Origin: Pseudomonas sp. GD03944
Lineage (GTDB): Bacteria; Pseudomonadota; Gammaproteobacteria; Pseudomonadales; Pseudomonadaceae
Length of the DNA stretch: 64,000 bases
Direction: 5' to 3'
NCBI RefSeq assembly: GCF_029839275.1
Contig: NZ_JAOCAH010000011.1
Span: 62,001-126,000 of the forward strand
Positions within the stretch are counted from its first letter, which is position 1, and each line of letters begins with the position of its first letter. Shown one piece after another: positions 1 through 8,624 of the stretch. Position numbers and translations under genes: made by a program. Below the pieces are notes generated by a model, which was given only the letters and a program-made list of their open reading frames with translations, did not search any database and was not told the origin of the DNA.

Positions 1-885
1 TTCCGGCTCCACAGGGGCCTCGGGCACGCGGTCCAGGGTCAGGGTCACACGGCGGTTCTTCGCCCGGTTCGCCGGGCTGTTGTTCGGCACCACCGGGTAG
101 CGTTCGCCATGGAAGCGCAGGGTGATCTGCTCGGCCGGCACACCATTGGCCTTGAGGAACTCCATGACCGCCAGGGCACGACGCCGCGACAGGTCGCGGT
201 TGGTCAGGCGGTTGCCGCTGTTGTCCGAATGGCCGTCGAGCTGGATGCGGTTGACGCTGGGATCGGCCTTGAGAAACGCCAGGATGATTTCCAGCTTGGC
301 CTGGGCCATCGGGTCGAGGTCCACGCCGCCGCCCGGGAAAGCCACCTGGCTTTGCCGCACCTGGTCGAAGTTCACCGGCAGCAGCTTGGCGGTGCAGGCC
401 AGGTAGTCGTTGTAGGCCTTCTGGAACTTCACCGGCAGCAGCCGCACCTCGAGGTTGTCGTTGCCTTGCATCGTGCGGTGCCGCACCAGGGGGCTACGCC
501 CCTCGAGCAACCCGGTCAGCAGCCGCCCGGCCTGTTCCTGGGAGCTGTTGAACAGCACCTCGCCGTTGCCGACGCTGACCACCCCCAGGTTGATGTCGCC
601 CCGGCCCGGCTGCCAGGGCGCCGCCGCGGCGAGCAAGGTGGCCGAGCCGGTCCCGAGCCAACGCTCGCGGGCCTGCAGGCGGAAGGTGGCCTGCTCGCCT
701 GCGCGGCGCACGAACTCGCCGGAGCCGAAATCGGTGATGGGCTGTGCCAACCGGCACTCGAACTGATCCCCGGCGACCTGCCATTCGACTTTTTCCAGGC
801 GCGTCTGGAAGCTGATGCCCCAGGCTGGCAGGCAAACCGGCAAGCTGGCGATCAGGCTTAGAATGACAAAACAAGGCTGGCGCAC
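1..885 (-). CDS. motY: MotY-like flagellar T-ring protein, OmpA C-terminal domain (C-terminus beyond window)
   Basis: MotY forms the periplasmic T-ring that helps anchor flagellar stators to peptidoglycan. The start lies inside the window and the C-terminal end runs off base 1. Residues 1 to about 23 form a signal peptide. A MotY-type N-terminal domain follows, then an OmpA-like peptidoglycan-binding domain with the typical sequence around LDGHSDNSGNRLTNRDLSRRR. I chose the GTG at 885 because GTGGAG lies six bases upstream; an in-frame GTG at 897 has no visible ribosome site. The gene is divergent from pyrC, and motY-pyrC-rnt is a known Pseudomonas order, which supports the name. A generic OmpA-family lipoprotein is the alternative, but there is no lipobox. 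Confidence 0.85.
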   Translation of the reverse strand, partial: MRQPCFVILSLIASLPVCLPAWGISFQTRLEKVEWQVAGDQFECRLAQPITDFGSGEFVRRAGEQATFRLQARERWLGTGSATLLAAAAPWQPGRGDINLGVVSVGNGEVLFNSSQEQAGRLLTGLLEGRSPLVRHRTMQGNDNLEVRLLPVKFQKAYNDYLACTAKLLPVNFDQVRQSQVAFPGGGVDLDPMAQAKLEIILAFLKADPSVNRIQLDGHSDNSGNRLTNRDLSRRRALAVMEFLKANGVPAEQITLRFHGERYPVVPNNSPANRAKNRRVTLTLDRVPEAPVEPE

Positions 886-914
886 GGCAAGCTCCACGGG
901 AATAACGGCGTTCC

Positions 915-1008
915 AAGGAGGTATCGGTGGCAAACGGAAAAACTTAAGCCCACCCATCCGCATCCACCCGTCCCCGGCTGATGTCCGGCGTGCCCTGGCA
1001 GGGCTTTT
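915..1008 (+). promoter_or_regulatory. possible pyrC leader: six-codon mini-ORF plus terminator-like hairpin
   Basis: A strong ribosome site (AAGGAGG, 915-921) sits five bases before a GTG at 927. The frame opened there ends at TAA (945-947) after six codons. Downstream, GCCCT (992-996) and AGGGC (1000-1004) form a short hairpin followed by TTTT. This resembles a leader peptide with an attenuator ahead of pyrC. The stem is only 5 bp and no transcription start is known, so the function is inference. Confidence 0.3.
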
Positions 1009-1050
1009 CCGGTAGCATTCCCGCCACGTTTCGCCCGCCTGGATACCTCC

Positions 1051-2097
1051 ATGACCAACCGTCTTACCCTGCTGCGTCCCGACGACTGGCACATTCACCT
1101 GCGCGACGGCGCGGTGCTGCCGCACACCGTTGCCGACGTGGCGCGCACCTTCGCCCGCGCCATCATCATGCCGAACCTGGTGCCGCCGGTGCGCAATGCC
1201 GCCGAAGCCGGTGCCTACCGCGAGCGCATCCTGGCTGCCCGCCCGGCCGGCAGCCGCTTCGAGCCGCTGATGGTGCTGTACCTCACCGACCGTACCAGTG
1301 CCGAAGACATCCGCGCCGCCAAGGCCAGCGGTTTCGTGCACGCGGCCAAGATGTACCCGGCCGGCGCGACCACCAACTCGGACTCGGGCGTCACCAGCCT
1401 GGACAACATCACCGGCGCCCTGGAAGCCCTGGCCGAGGTTGGCATGCCGCTGCTGGTCCATGGCGAGGTCACCCGGGGTGACGTGGACGTCTTCGACCGC
1501 GAGAAGATCTTCATCGACGAGCACATGCGTCGTCTGGTCGAGCGTTTCCCGACGCTGAAAGTGGTGTTCGAACACATCACCACCGGCGATGCCGCCCAGT
1601 TCGTCAAGGAGGCGCCGAGCAACGTCGCCGCCACCATCACCGCCCAGCACCTCCTGTACAACCGCAACCACATGCTGGTCGGCGGCATCCGTCCGCACTT
1701 CTATTGCCTGCCGATCCTCAAGCGCAACACGCACCAAGTGGCACTGCTCGACGCGGCCACCAGCGGCAGCCCCAAGTTCTTCCTCGGCACCGACTCGGCG
1801 CCTCACGCCCAGCATGCCAAGGAAGCAGCCTGCGGCTGTGCCGGCTGCTACACCGCCTACGCCGCCATCGAGCTGTACGCCGAAGCCTTCGAGCAGCGTA
1901 ACGCGCTGGACAAGCTGGAAGCCTTCGCCAGCCACTACGGCCCGGACTTCTACGGCCTGCCGCGCAACACCGACACCATCACCCTGGTACGCGAAGACTG
2001 GACGGCCCCGGCCAGCCTGCCCTTCGGCGAACAGACCGTCATCCCGTTGCGCGCCGGTGAAACCCTGCGCTGGCGCCTGCAGGAGGACAACGCGTGA
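1051..2097 (+). CDS. pyrC: dihydroorotase, PyrC (class II)
   Basis: PyrC interconverts carbamoyl aspartate and dihydroorotate in the third step of pyrimidine synthesis in the cytoplasm. The 348-aa length matches the E. coli-type enzyme. The metal-binding HIH is at residues 14-16. Also visible are the likely carboxylated lysine in HAAKMYPAG (near residue 100), the metal histidines in LLVHGEV and FEHITT, and the catalytic aspartate in LGTDSAPH. The stop overlaps the start of rnt by four bases (GTGA), so the two genes are probably translated together. Confidence 0.97.
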   Translation: MTNRLTLLRPDDWHIHLRDGAVLPHTVADVARTFARAIIMPNLVPPVRNAAEAGAYRERILAARPAGSRFEPLMVLYLTDRTSAEDIRAAKASGFVHAAKMYPAGATTNSDSGVTSLDNITGALEALAEVGMPLLVHGEVTRGDVDVFDREKIFIDEHMRRLVERFPTLKVVFEHITTGDAAQFVKEAPSNVAATITAQHLLYNRNHMLVGGIRPHFYCLPILKRNTHQVALLDAATSGSPKFFLGTDSAPHAQHAKEAACGCAGCYTAYAAIELYAEAFEQRNALDKLEAFASHYGPDFYGLPRNTDTITLVREDWTAPASLPFGEQTVIPLRAGETLRWRLQEDNA

Positions 2098-2768
2098 GCG
2101 AAGACCTGTACGACGACGAACTCGATGGCGCCGCCCCCAGTGGCCCGCGCCACCCGATGGCCGCTCGCTTCCGCGGCTACCTGCCAGTGGTCGTGGACGT
2201 GGAGACCGGTGGCTTCAACAGCGCCACCGACGCCCTGCTGGAAATCGCCGCGACCACCATCGGCATGGACGAAGGTGGCTTCCTCTATCCGGACCACACG
2301 CACTTCTTCCGCATCGAGCCGTTCGAAGGCGCCAACATCGAACAGGCGGCGCTGGAGTTCACCGGGATCAAGCTGGACCACCCGCTGCGCATGGCCGTCA
2401 CCGAAGAGCACGCCCTGGGCGAAATCTTCCGTGGCCTGCGCAAATCGCTGAAAGCCAACAGCTGCAAGCGCGCGATCCTGGTCGGGCATAACAGCAGCTT
2501 CGACCTCGGCTTCCTGAACGCGGCCGTGGCGCGCACCGGCATCAAGCGCAACCCCTTCCACCCGTTCTCCAGCTTCGACACCGCCACCCTGGCCGGCCTG
2601 GCCTACGGGCAAACGGTGCTGGCTAAGGCGTGTCAGGCCGCCGGCATCGAGTTCGATGGCCGCGAAGCCCACTCGGCCCGCTACGACACCGAGAAGACCG
2701 CCGAGCTGTTCTGCGGCATCGTCAACCGCTGGAAGGAAATGGGCGGCTGGATGGAGTTCGACGACTGA
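2094..2768 (+). CDS. rnt: ribonuclease T
   Basis: RNase T is a homodimeric DEDD-family 3'-5' exoribonuclease that trims tRNA and other stable RNAs. The 224-aa protein has the exonuclease motifs in order: VDVETGG (ExoI), HNSSFDLGF (ExoII) and HSARYDTEKTAELF (ExoIII, with catalytic His and Asp). It starts at a GTG inside the end of pyrC (four-base overlap). The pyrC-rnt linkage is conserved in pseudomonads. Confidence 0.96.
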   Translation: MSEDLYDDELDGAAPSGPRHPMAARFRGYLPVVVDVETGGFNSATDALLEIAATTIGMDEGGFLYPDHTHFFRIEPFEGANIEQAALEFTGIKLDHPLRMAVTEEHALGEIFRGLRKSLKANSCKRAILVGHNSSFDLGFLNAAVARTGIKRNPFHPFSSFDTATLAGLAYGQTVLAKACQAAGIEFDGREAHSARYDTEKTAELFCGIVNRWKEMGGWMEFDD

Positions 2769-2806
2769 GTCGTTGCCCCCGGGCCTTCAGCGCCTGGGGA
2801 CCGCTT

Positions 2807-3292
2807 TCACCGGCCCTGCGCGCCCTCGCCGCGCAGGGTCATCACGGCACTCGCCACACTGGCCACGACCTTGCCGTCGTCGCGGGTGATCTCGCACAGA
2901 TAATGACTGATGGTCCTGCCCCGATGGGTCGGCCGCGCCTGTGCGCGCAAGCGGGTCTGCCAGACGGGCCGCAGGAAGGTCGCCTTGAGGTCGATGCTGG
3001 TGAACGTCTCGCCGGCCTCCATCAACGTCGAATGCGCCGTGCCGATCGTCGCATCCGCCAGCTCGCAGAGCAGCCCACCGTGCACCGTCCCCTGCTGGTT
3101 GCCATGCTGCGCGGGGTCGGCATCCAGTTCGATGACCGCCATCGCCTCGCCGATCTCGACCAGGCGAAAACCAAGCAGGCGGGAAATGGCCGTGGGGTAA
3201 TGCATGTGGGTGACCTCGCCGGCGCCGAGTTCTCCGGTCAATTGCCGCTGGAGGTAGGTCAGTACGGGCAGGTAGCGTGAGGTATCGGGCAT
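2807..3292 (-). CDS. PaaI-family hot-dog thioesterase
   Basis: A 161-aa single-domain protein of the hot-dog fold, probably hydrolysing an acyl- or aroyl-CoA thioester. The motif GTVHGGLLCELADATIGTA is the signature of PaaI/4HBT thioesterases and carries the expected catalytic Asp. The ATG at 3292 is chosen over an upstream in-frame start because AGAAGGAGAG lies just before it. It is convergent with rnt and divergent from the MocR regulator at 3410. The substrate cannot be read from the sequence. Confidence 0.85.
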   Translation of the reverse strand: MPDTSRYLPVLTYLQRQLTGELGAGEVTHMHYPTAISRLLGFRLVEIGEAMAVIELDADPAQHGNQQGTVHGGLLCELADATIGTAHSTLMEAGETFTSIDLKATFLRPVWQTRLRAQARPTHRGRTISHYLCEITRDDGKVVASVASAVMTLRGEGAQGR

Positions 3293-3409
3293 GGCGGCTC
3301 TCCTTCTATTACGCGCCGCCAGGCCAGAGCCGGGTGCCACGCGGTAGGTTCCGAGCCGCAGGCTAGTCCCGTAGAGTAGGACAATCAAAGAATTGTCATA
3401 GGTACGCCC

Positions 3410-4750
3410 ATGACCGCTTCCCCCGCCACACGCCTGGCCGAACGGCTTGCCGACGACATCCGCAGCGGCCGCCTGCCGCCCGGTACGCTACTGCCCACGC
3501 ATCGCCAGCTCGCGGCTCAGCATGGCGTCGCGCTGGCCACCGCCAGCAAGGTGTACGCCCAGCTCAAGGCCATGGGCCTGGTGGTCGGGGAAACCGGGCG
3601 CGGCACCTTCGTCCGGGACCGGCCGCTGCAGCGCGAGTGGGACAGCGCCGACGAGGCGCGCCTCAGCAGTGAAACCATCGACCTGTCGTTCAACCACCCC
3701 AGCCAGCCGGGCCAGGCGGACATGCTGCGCAGCTTGTTGCGCGAGCTGTCCACCTCGGGCGACCTGGCAGCCCTCCTGCACCAGCAACCGCCCGGCGGAC
3801 GGCGCCATGAACGCCAGATCGTCGCGGACTTTCTCGCTCGCCACCGGGGCATCGAGGTGCAAGGCGAACAAATCCTCCTGGTCAACGGCGCCCAGCACGG
3901 GCTCGATATCGCCGTCAGGACGCTGCTCGGCCCGGGCGACCAGCTCGCCGTCGATGCCCTCACTTACCCCGGCCTGAAAATGATCGCCAGCGCCCAAGGG
4001 TTGACGCTCAGGCCGGTGTCCGGACTGCAGGACGGACCGGATATGCAGGCCCTCGACCACCTCTGCCGCGAACGCCGAGTGCGGGCGATCTATTGCATGC
4101 CGACGCTGCACAATCCGCTGGGCTGGGTGCTGAGCGATCGTCAGCGCCAGGCCATCGTCGAGATCGCCCGGCGCCACGACTGCTTTCTTATCGAAGACGC
4201 CGCCTATGCCTACCTGGCCGAAGGCGCGCCGCCCGCCCTGGTCACGCGGGCGCCAGAGCGCACGCTGTACGTCTCCAGCCTGTCCAAGAGCGTGGCCACC
4301 GGCCTGCGCTTCGGCTATCTGGTGGTTCCCGAAGCCCTGATGGGCCGGGTCAGAAGCCAACTGCGCGCCAATCACTGGAGCCTGCCCAGTTTGATCACCG
4401 CCATGGGCACGCGCTGGATCGCCGACGGCACGGTGGCCCGCCTGGAAGCGGCGCACCGGGAAGAAGCTGGGCTCCGGCAGGCCATCGCCCGGCAGGTGTT
4501 CGCGGGCATGCCCCTGATCGCCAACCCGTGCGCGCTGTTCGTGTGGCTGCCGTTGCCCGACGAGCTGCGCATGGACCGCATCGCCACGGCGCTGGCCGAA
4601 CACAACATCGCGGTGTCCAAGGCCGAAGCCTATGCCACTACAACGCACGCGCCCCATGCCCTGCGCCTCGGCCTGAGTTCCGTGCCACTGGAGCAGCTCG
4701 AAGCCGTGCTGCGCCGGGTGCGCAATGCGATCGAGCGGTTTCCGATCTAG
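3410..4750 (+). CDS. MocR-type regulator: GntR winged helix fused to PLP aminotransferase fold
   Basis: The 446-aa length fits the MocR/PdxR family. Residues 1 to about 75 form a GntR winged helix (TRLAERLADDIRSGRLPPGT, then ASKVYAQLKAMGLV). The remainder is an aminotransferase-fold domain with PTLHNPLGWVL and the PLP-lysine motif SLSKSVATGLRFGYL. Such proteins usually sense PLP or an amino compound and often control a neighbouring gene, so the divergent thioesterase 117 bp away is a candidate target. No operator was identified. Confidence 0.9.
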   Translation: MTASPATRLAERLADDIRSGRLPPGTLLPTHRQLAAQHGVALATASKVYAQLKAMGLVVGETGRGTFVRDRPLQREWDSADEARLSSETIDLSFNHPSQPGQADMLRSLLRELSTSGDLAALLHQQPPGGRRHERQIVADFLARHRGIEVQGEQILLVNGAQHGLDIAVRTLLGPGDQLAVDALTYPGLKMIASAQGLTLRPVSGLQDGPDMQALDHLCRERRVRAIYCMPTLHNPLGWVLSDRQRQAIVEIARRHDCFLIEDAAYAYLAEGAPPALVTRAPERTLYVSSLSKSVATGLRFGYLVVPEALMGRVRSQLRANHWSLPSLITAMGTRWIADGTVARLEAAHREEAGLRQAIARQVFAGMPLIANPCALFVWLPLPDELRMDRIATALAEHNIAVSKAEAYATTTHAPHALRLGLSSVPLEQLEAVLRRVRNAIERFPI

Positions 4751-4848
4751 CGCTTCGGCACGTGTCCAGCGGTATGACAGCAGCATGTCGGTCACCCCGC
4801 CGAACGACCGTTCATCCCTCCGGCGCGCCACGTTCTCAATCGATCTTT

Positions 4849-4867
4849 GACAAGCATTCTCATTAAC
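4849..4867 (-). promoter_or_regulatory. Fur box upstream of bfd
   Basis: The minus-strand 19-mer GTTAATGAGAATGCTTGTC matches 14 of 19 positions of the Fur consensus GATAATGATAATCATTATC. It ends 47 bases before the bfd start. Iron-repressed bfd expression is known in Pseudomonas, which fits this site. Confidence 0.7.
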
Positions 4868-4914
4868 ATTAGTATCCGACGCATCGAATCACTGCCCAGC
4901 GATGAGTTCAGCTT

Positions 4915-5133
4915 ATGTATGTCTGCCTCTGCGAAGGTGTCACTGACGGTCAGATCCGCGATGCAATCTACGAAGGTTGCTGCAGCTACCGTGATGTCCG
5001 CGAGACCCTCGGCGTAGCCAGCCAATGTGGCAAATGTGCGTGCCTGGCCAAACAGGTCGTACGTGAAACGCTCAGCGAAGTTCAGAGCAGTCAGGCCGCC
5101 ATGGCCTACCCTGGAAATTTTGTTGCCGCCTGA
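4915..5133 (+). CDS. bfd: bacterioferritin-associated ferredoxin
   Basis: Bfd is a small [2Fe-2S] ferredoxin that docks on bacterioferritin and delivers electrons to the haem so that stored iron is released. The 72-aa protein has the four cluster cysteines at C4, C6, C38 and C41. A Fur box lies upstream and bfr follows after a terminator, so the two genes have separate promoters. This fits Bfd being made when iron is scarce and Bfr when it is plentiful. Confidence 0.97.
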   Translation: MYVCLCEGVTDGQIRDAIYEGCCSYRDVRETLGVASQCGKCACLAKQVVRETLSEVQSSQAAMAYPGNFVAA

Positions 5134-5151
5134 TTTTTCACGGCGTTAAAG

Positions 5152-5177
5152 AACCGGACTTAATGTCCGGTTTTTTT
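5152..5177 (+). terminator. intrinsic terminator after bfd
   Basis: AACCGGAC (5152-5159) pairs with GTCCGGTT (5165-5172) and a T tract follows. It separates bfd from bfr. Confidence 0.9.
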
Positions 5178-5267
5178 ATGCCTTGAATTCAATTAGTTAG
5201 CGACATAACGCAGAACTTAAACATTCGTATTTATATTTATTTTAGCTTATATATCAAACACTTATGT

Positions 5268-5296
5268 TTGACAGCCCGCTTACTTGGGACGAGAAT
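5268..5296 (+). promoter_or_regulatory. putative sigma70 promoter of bfr
   Basis: TTGACA (5268-5273), a 17-bp spacer and GAGAAT (5291-5296) lie 45 bases upstream of bfr in an AT-rich intergenic stretch. The -35 is perfect and the -10 matches at four of six positions. Confidence 0.5.
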
Positions 5297-5340
5297 TCCC
5301 GACTATATCAACTTCACCCCCCCCAAGGCAGGCGTAAAAA

Positions 5341-5811
5341 ATGAAAGGCGACAAGAAAGTCATCCAGCATCTGAACAAGATCCTCGGTAACGAGCTGGTC
5401 GCAATCAACCAGTACTTCCTGCACGCGCGCATGTACGAAGATTGGGGCCTGAAGAAACTCGGCGAGCACGAGTACCACGAGTCCATCGACGAGATGAAGC
5501 ATGCGGACAAGCTGATCAAGCGCATCCTCTTCCTCGAAGGCCTGCCCAACCTGCAGGACCTCGGCAAGATCCTGATCGGTGAGAACACCCAGGAAATGCT
5601 CGAGTGTGACCTGAAGATCGAGCACAAGGCCCACGCCGACCTGAAAGCCGCCATCGCCTACTGCGAAAGCATTGGTGACTACGCCAGCCGCGAACTGCTC
5701 GAAGACATCCTCTGTTCCGAAGAAGACCACATCGACTGGCTGGAAACCCAACTCAGCCTGATTCAATCCATCGGTCTGCAGAACTACCTGCAATCGCAAA
5801 TGGACGAATAA
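5341..5811 (+). CDS. bfr: bacterioferritin (haem-containing iron store)
   Basis: A 156-aa ferritin-like subunit that assembles into a 24-mer shell storing ferric iron. All ferroxidase ligands are present (E18, E51, H54, E94, E127, H130), together with M52, which ligates the inter-subunit haem. This makes it a true BfrB-type bacterioferritin rather than a haem-free ferritin. AAGGCAGG precedes the ATG. Its Bfd partner is immediately upstream. Confidence 0.97.
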   Translation: MKGDKKVIQHLNKILGNELVAINQYFLHARMYEDWGLKKLGEHEYHESIDEMKHADKLIKRILFLEGLPNLQDLGKILIGENTQEMLECDLKIEHKAHADLKAAIAYCESIGDYASRELLEDILCSEEDHIDWLETQLSLIQSIGLQNYLQSQMDE

Positions 5812-5832
5812 CCCTCGTTCATCGAGAGAAAT

Positions 5833-5862
5833 AAAAAGGGAGCCAGCAGGCTCCCTTTTTTA
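5833..5862 (+). terminator. intrinsic terminator after bfr
   Basis: AAAAAGGGAGC (5833-5843) pairs with GCTCCCTTTTT (5850-5860). The T run at the end favours rightward termination of bfr. Confidence 0.9.
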
Positions 5863-5888
5863 TTGCGCATCCATAAATCCACAGGCCA

Positions 5889-5915
5889 TAAAAAACCCCG
5901 CCAAAGCGGGGTTTT
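5889..5915 (-). terminator. terminator of grxD (probably bidirectional)
   Basis: AAAACCCCGC and GCGGGGTTTT form a perfect hairpin with A and T tracts on both sides, between the convergent bfr and grxD genes. Confidence 0.85.
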
Positions 5916-5932
5916 CAGGACCGAAGAACGAC

Positions 5933-6259
5933 TCAGGCGTCGGTCTTCTGTACGGCGCCCTTGATCAGGGTCTGCAGTTCACCCTTTTCGAACATCTCGA
6001 CAAGGATGTCGCTGCCGCCGACCAGTTCGCCACCGACCCACAGTTGCGGGAAGGTCGGCCAGTTGGCGTATTTCGGCAGGTTCGCACGGATTTCCGGGTT
6101 TTGCAGGATGTCGACGTACGCGAACTTCTCGCCACAGGCCATCACCACCTGCGCCGCCTTGGAGGAAAAGCCGCACTGCGGAGCATTCGGCGAGCCTTTC
6201 ATGTACAGCAGAACGGTGTTGTTGGCGATCTGCTCTTTGATGGTTTCGATGATATCCAT
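5933..6259 (-). CDS. grxD: monothiol glutaredoxin Grx4
   Basis: A 108-aa monothiol glutaredoxin with the CGFS active site at C29. Such proteins bind a glutathione-ligated [2Fe-2S] cluster and act in Fe-S trafficking and iron sensing, not in general disulfide reduction. The glutathione-binding WPTFPQLWVGGELVGG and GGSD motifs follow. The ATG at 6259 is preferred because GAGGTG precedes it and the protein then begins as the family does (MDIIETIKEQI). It lies beside bfd-bfr, so this stretch is an iron-homeostasis neighbourhood. Confidence 0.95.
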   Translation of the reverse strand: MDIIETIKEQIANNTVLLYMKGSPNAPQCGFSSKAAQVVMACGEKFAYVDILQNPEIRANLPKYANWPTFPQLWVGGELVGGSDILVEMFEKGELQTLIKGAVQKTDA

Positions 6260-6368
6260 TGGGCACCTCAGGACTGAACTTCCCGACTCACGGGTCGGCA
6301 CGGTGGCGGCATTGTAACGAAAAGCCGAGCGCAATGCTCGGCCTCCCCGCTCAACGATGCCTTGCCGC

Positions 6369-8477
6369 TCAGGCCGCCTCGACCTCCACCGGCACGCCAT
6401 TGAGGGCGGCATTGCCGGACAGGCTGTCGAGCTGCCGCTCGTCGGTCAGGTCGTTGGCGCTGGCCCCCGGCTGCTCGCTGGCGATCGCCATCTGCACGCC
6501 TGGCCGCGCATGGCCCCAGCCATGGGGCAGGCTGACCACGCCGGCCATCATTTCGTCGCTGGCGGCCACCTCGACCTCGATCACCCCGACCCGGGAGCGC
6601 ACCCGCACCCGCTGCCCGTCCGCCAGACCACGCCGGTCGAGATCCGCCGGGTTCATCAGCAACTGATGGCGCGGCTTGCCCTTCACCAGGCGGTGGTAGT
6701 TGTGCATCCAGGAGTTGTTGCTGCGCACATGGCGGCGACCGATCAGCAGCAGCTCATCGCCCTTCGGTACCGGCTGCGCAGCAAAGCGCTGCAGGTCCGC
6801 CAGCAGCACCGCCGGCGCCGCCTCGACCGCCTTGCTGGCGGTTTTCAGGCGCGCCGCCAGGTTGGGCTTGAGCGCCCCCAGGTCCAGGCCATGGGGATGC
6901 TCGCGCACCGCCGCCAGGGTCAGCTTGCGCTCGGAACGGTCGCCATAGGGGCCGAAACGCAGCCCCATGTCGATCATCTGGTCAGGGGCCATGGTCGGCT
7001 TCAATTCCGCACCGGTGCGGGCGGCGAACGCCTTGGCCAGGCCTACGAAAATCTCCCAGTCGTGCAGCGCGCCCCTGGGCTTGGCCAACACGGCTTCGTT
7101 GAAACGGGTAACGTTGCGCACCGCGAACAGGTTGAAGGTGGTGTCGTAGTGATCGTGCTCCAGCGGCGCGGTGGGCGGCAGGATCAGGTCGGCGTAGCGC
7201 GTGGTTTCATTGATATAGAAATCGATGCTGAGCATGAACTCCAGGCCATCGAGTGCCTGCTCCAACTGCCGCCCATTCGGCGTCGACAGCACCGGGTTGC
7301 CGGCCACTGTCACCAGCGCCCTGACCTGCCCTTCGCCTTCGGTGAGCATCTCCTCGGCCAGCGCTGCCACCGGCAGCTCACCGCCGTATTCCGGCAGGCC
7401 GGAGACCCGACTCTGCCAGCGATTGAAATGCCCGCCCGACGTCGAGGCCACCAGGTCGACCGCCGGCTCGGTGCACAGCACCCCACCCTCACGGTCGAGG
7501 TTGCCGGTCACCAGGTTGATCAGTTGCACCAGCCATTGGCAGAGCGTGCCAAACGCCTGGGTGGACACCCCCATCCGGCCGTAGCACACGGCTTTGTCGG
7601 CCGCTGCGAAATCCCGAGCCAACTGGCGGATGGTCTCCGCGGGCACGCCACAGCGGGCGCTCATGGCCTCGGCGGTAAAGCCGGCGACCGCCTCGCGCAC
7701 ACTGTCCAGCCCTTCCACAGGCAGGTGGCCGGTACGGGTCAGGCCCTCGTCGAACAGGGTGGTCAGCACGCCGAACAGCAGCGCGGCGTCCTGCCCGGGA
7801 CGCACGAAGATGTGCTGGTCGGCGATCGCCGCGGTTTCGCTGCGCCGTGGGTCGACCACGACCAAACGCCCACCCCGCGCCTTGATCGCCTTCAACCGCT
7901 TCTCCACATCCGGCACGGTCATGATGCTGCCGTTGGACGCCAGCGGGTTGCCGCCGAGGATCAGCATGAAGTCGGTGTGGTCGATGTCCGGGATCGGAAT
8001 CAGCAGGCCGTGGCCGTACATCAGGTGGCTGGTGAGGTGATGGGGCAACTGGTCGACCGACGTCGCGGAATAGCGGTTGCGGGTCTTCAGTTGGCCGAGG
8101 AAGTAGTTGCTGTGGGTGATCAGCCCGTAGTTATGCACACTGGGGTTGCCCTGGTAGACCGCCACGGCGTTCTGCCCGTGACGCGCCTGGATACCGCTGA
8201 GGCGCTCGGCCACCAGCGCGAAGGCTTCATCCCACTCGATGGCCTGCCATTCGTTACCCACGCGGCGCATGGGCTGGTGCAGGCGGTCGGGATCGTTCTG
8301 GATGTCCTGCAGGGCCACGGCCTTGGGGCAGATATGGCCACGGCTGAAGCTGTCCTGGGCATCGCCCTTGATGGAGAGAATTCGGGTACTGCCGTCCGCC
8401 TCGGTCTGGGTCTCGATGGTCAGGCCGCAGATGGCTTCGCAGAGATGACAGGCACGGTGATGGAGGGTCTTGGTCAT
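6369..8477 (-). CDS. molybdopterin oxidoreductase (DMSO reductase superfamily), substrate unknown
   Basis: A 702-aa single-subunit molybdopterin enzyme. The N-terminal [4Fe-4S] site uses C10, C13, C17 and C50 (GHICPKA). The central domains contain the pterin-binding LILGGNPLASNG and VVVDPRRSETA, and the C-terminal domain contains LLIGRRHVRSNNSWMHN and the GWGHARPGV region. No twin-arginine signal is visible, so it is probably cytoplasmic. Where formate dehydrogenases carry Cys or Sec, I see DQLPHH with no cysteine, so a formate dehydrogenase call is not supported. No electron-transfer or maturation genes adjoin it. Confidence 0.85.
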   Translation of the reverse strand: MTKTLHHRACHLCEAICGLTIETQTEADGSTRILSIKGDAQDSFSRGHICPKAVALQDIQNDPDRLHQPMRRVGNEWQAIEWDEAFALVAERLSGIQARHGQNAVAVYQGNPSVHNYGLITHSNYFLGQLKTRNRYSATSVDQLPHHLTSHLMYGHGLLIPIPDIDHTDFMLILGGNPLASNGSIMTVPDVEKRLKAIKARGGRLVVVDPRRSETAAIADQHIFVRPGQDAALLFGVLTTLFDEGLTRTGHLPVEGLDSVREAVAGFTAEAMSARCGVPAETIRQLARDFAAADKAVCYGRMGVSTQAFGTLCQWLVQLINLVTGNLDREGGVLCTEPAVDLVASTSGGHFNRWQSRVSGLPEYGGELPVAALAEEMLTEGEGQVRALVTVAGNPVLSTPNGRQLEQALDGLEFMLSIDFYINETTRYADLILPPTAPLEHDHYDTTFNLFAVRNVTRFNEAVLAKPRGALHDWEIFVGLAKAFAARTGAELKPTMAPDQMIDMGLRFGPYGDRSERKLTLAAVREHPHGLDLGALKPNLAARLKTASKAVEAAPAVLLADLQRFAAQPVPKGDELLLIGRRHVRSNNSWMHNYHRLVKGKPRHQLLMNPADLDRRGLADGQRVRVRSRVGVIEVEVAASDEMMAGVVSLPHGWGHARPGVQMAIASEQPGASANDLTDERQLDSLSGNAALNGVPVEVEAA

Positions 8478-8624
8478 GGCCTAGCCTCATTGTTCTGGGT
8501 GCGAGACGACCGGTCGGGTCGCTACAGGCAAGAACTATGGAGGCTGGAGGGGCGCTGCGCCAGCAGCGTTCGTCTCATGAATCGGCCAGCATCATGCCGG
8601 CCGATTCAGGCTGTCGCGACGATC

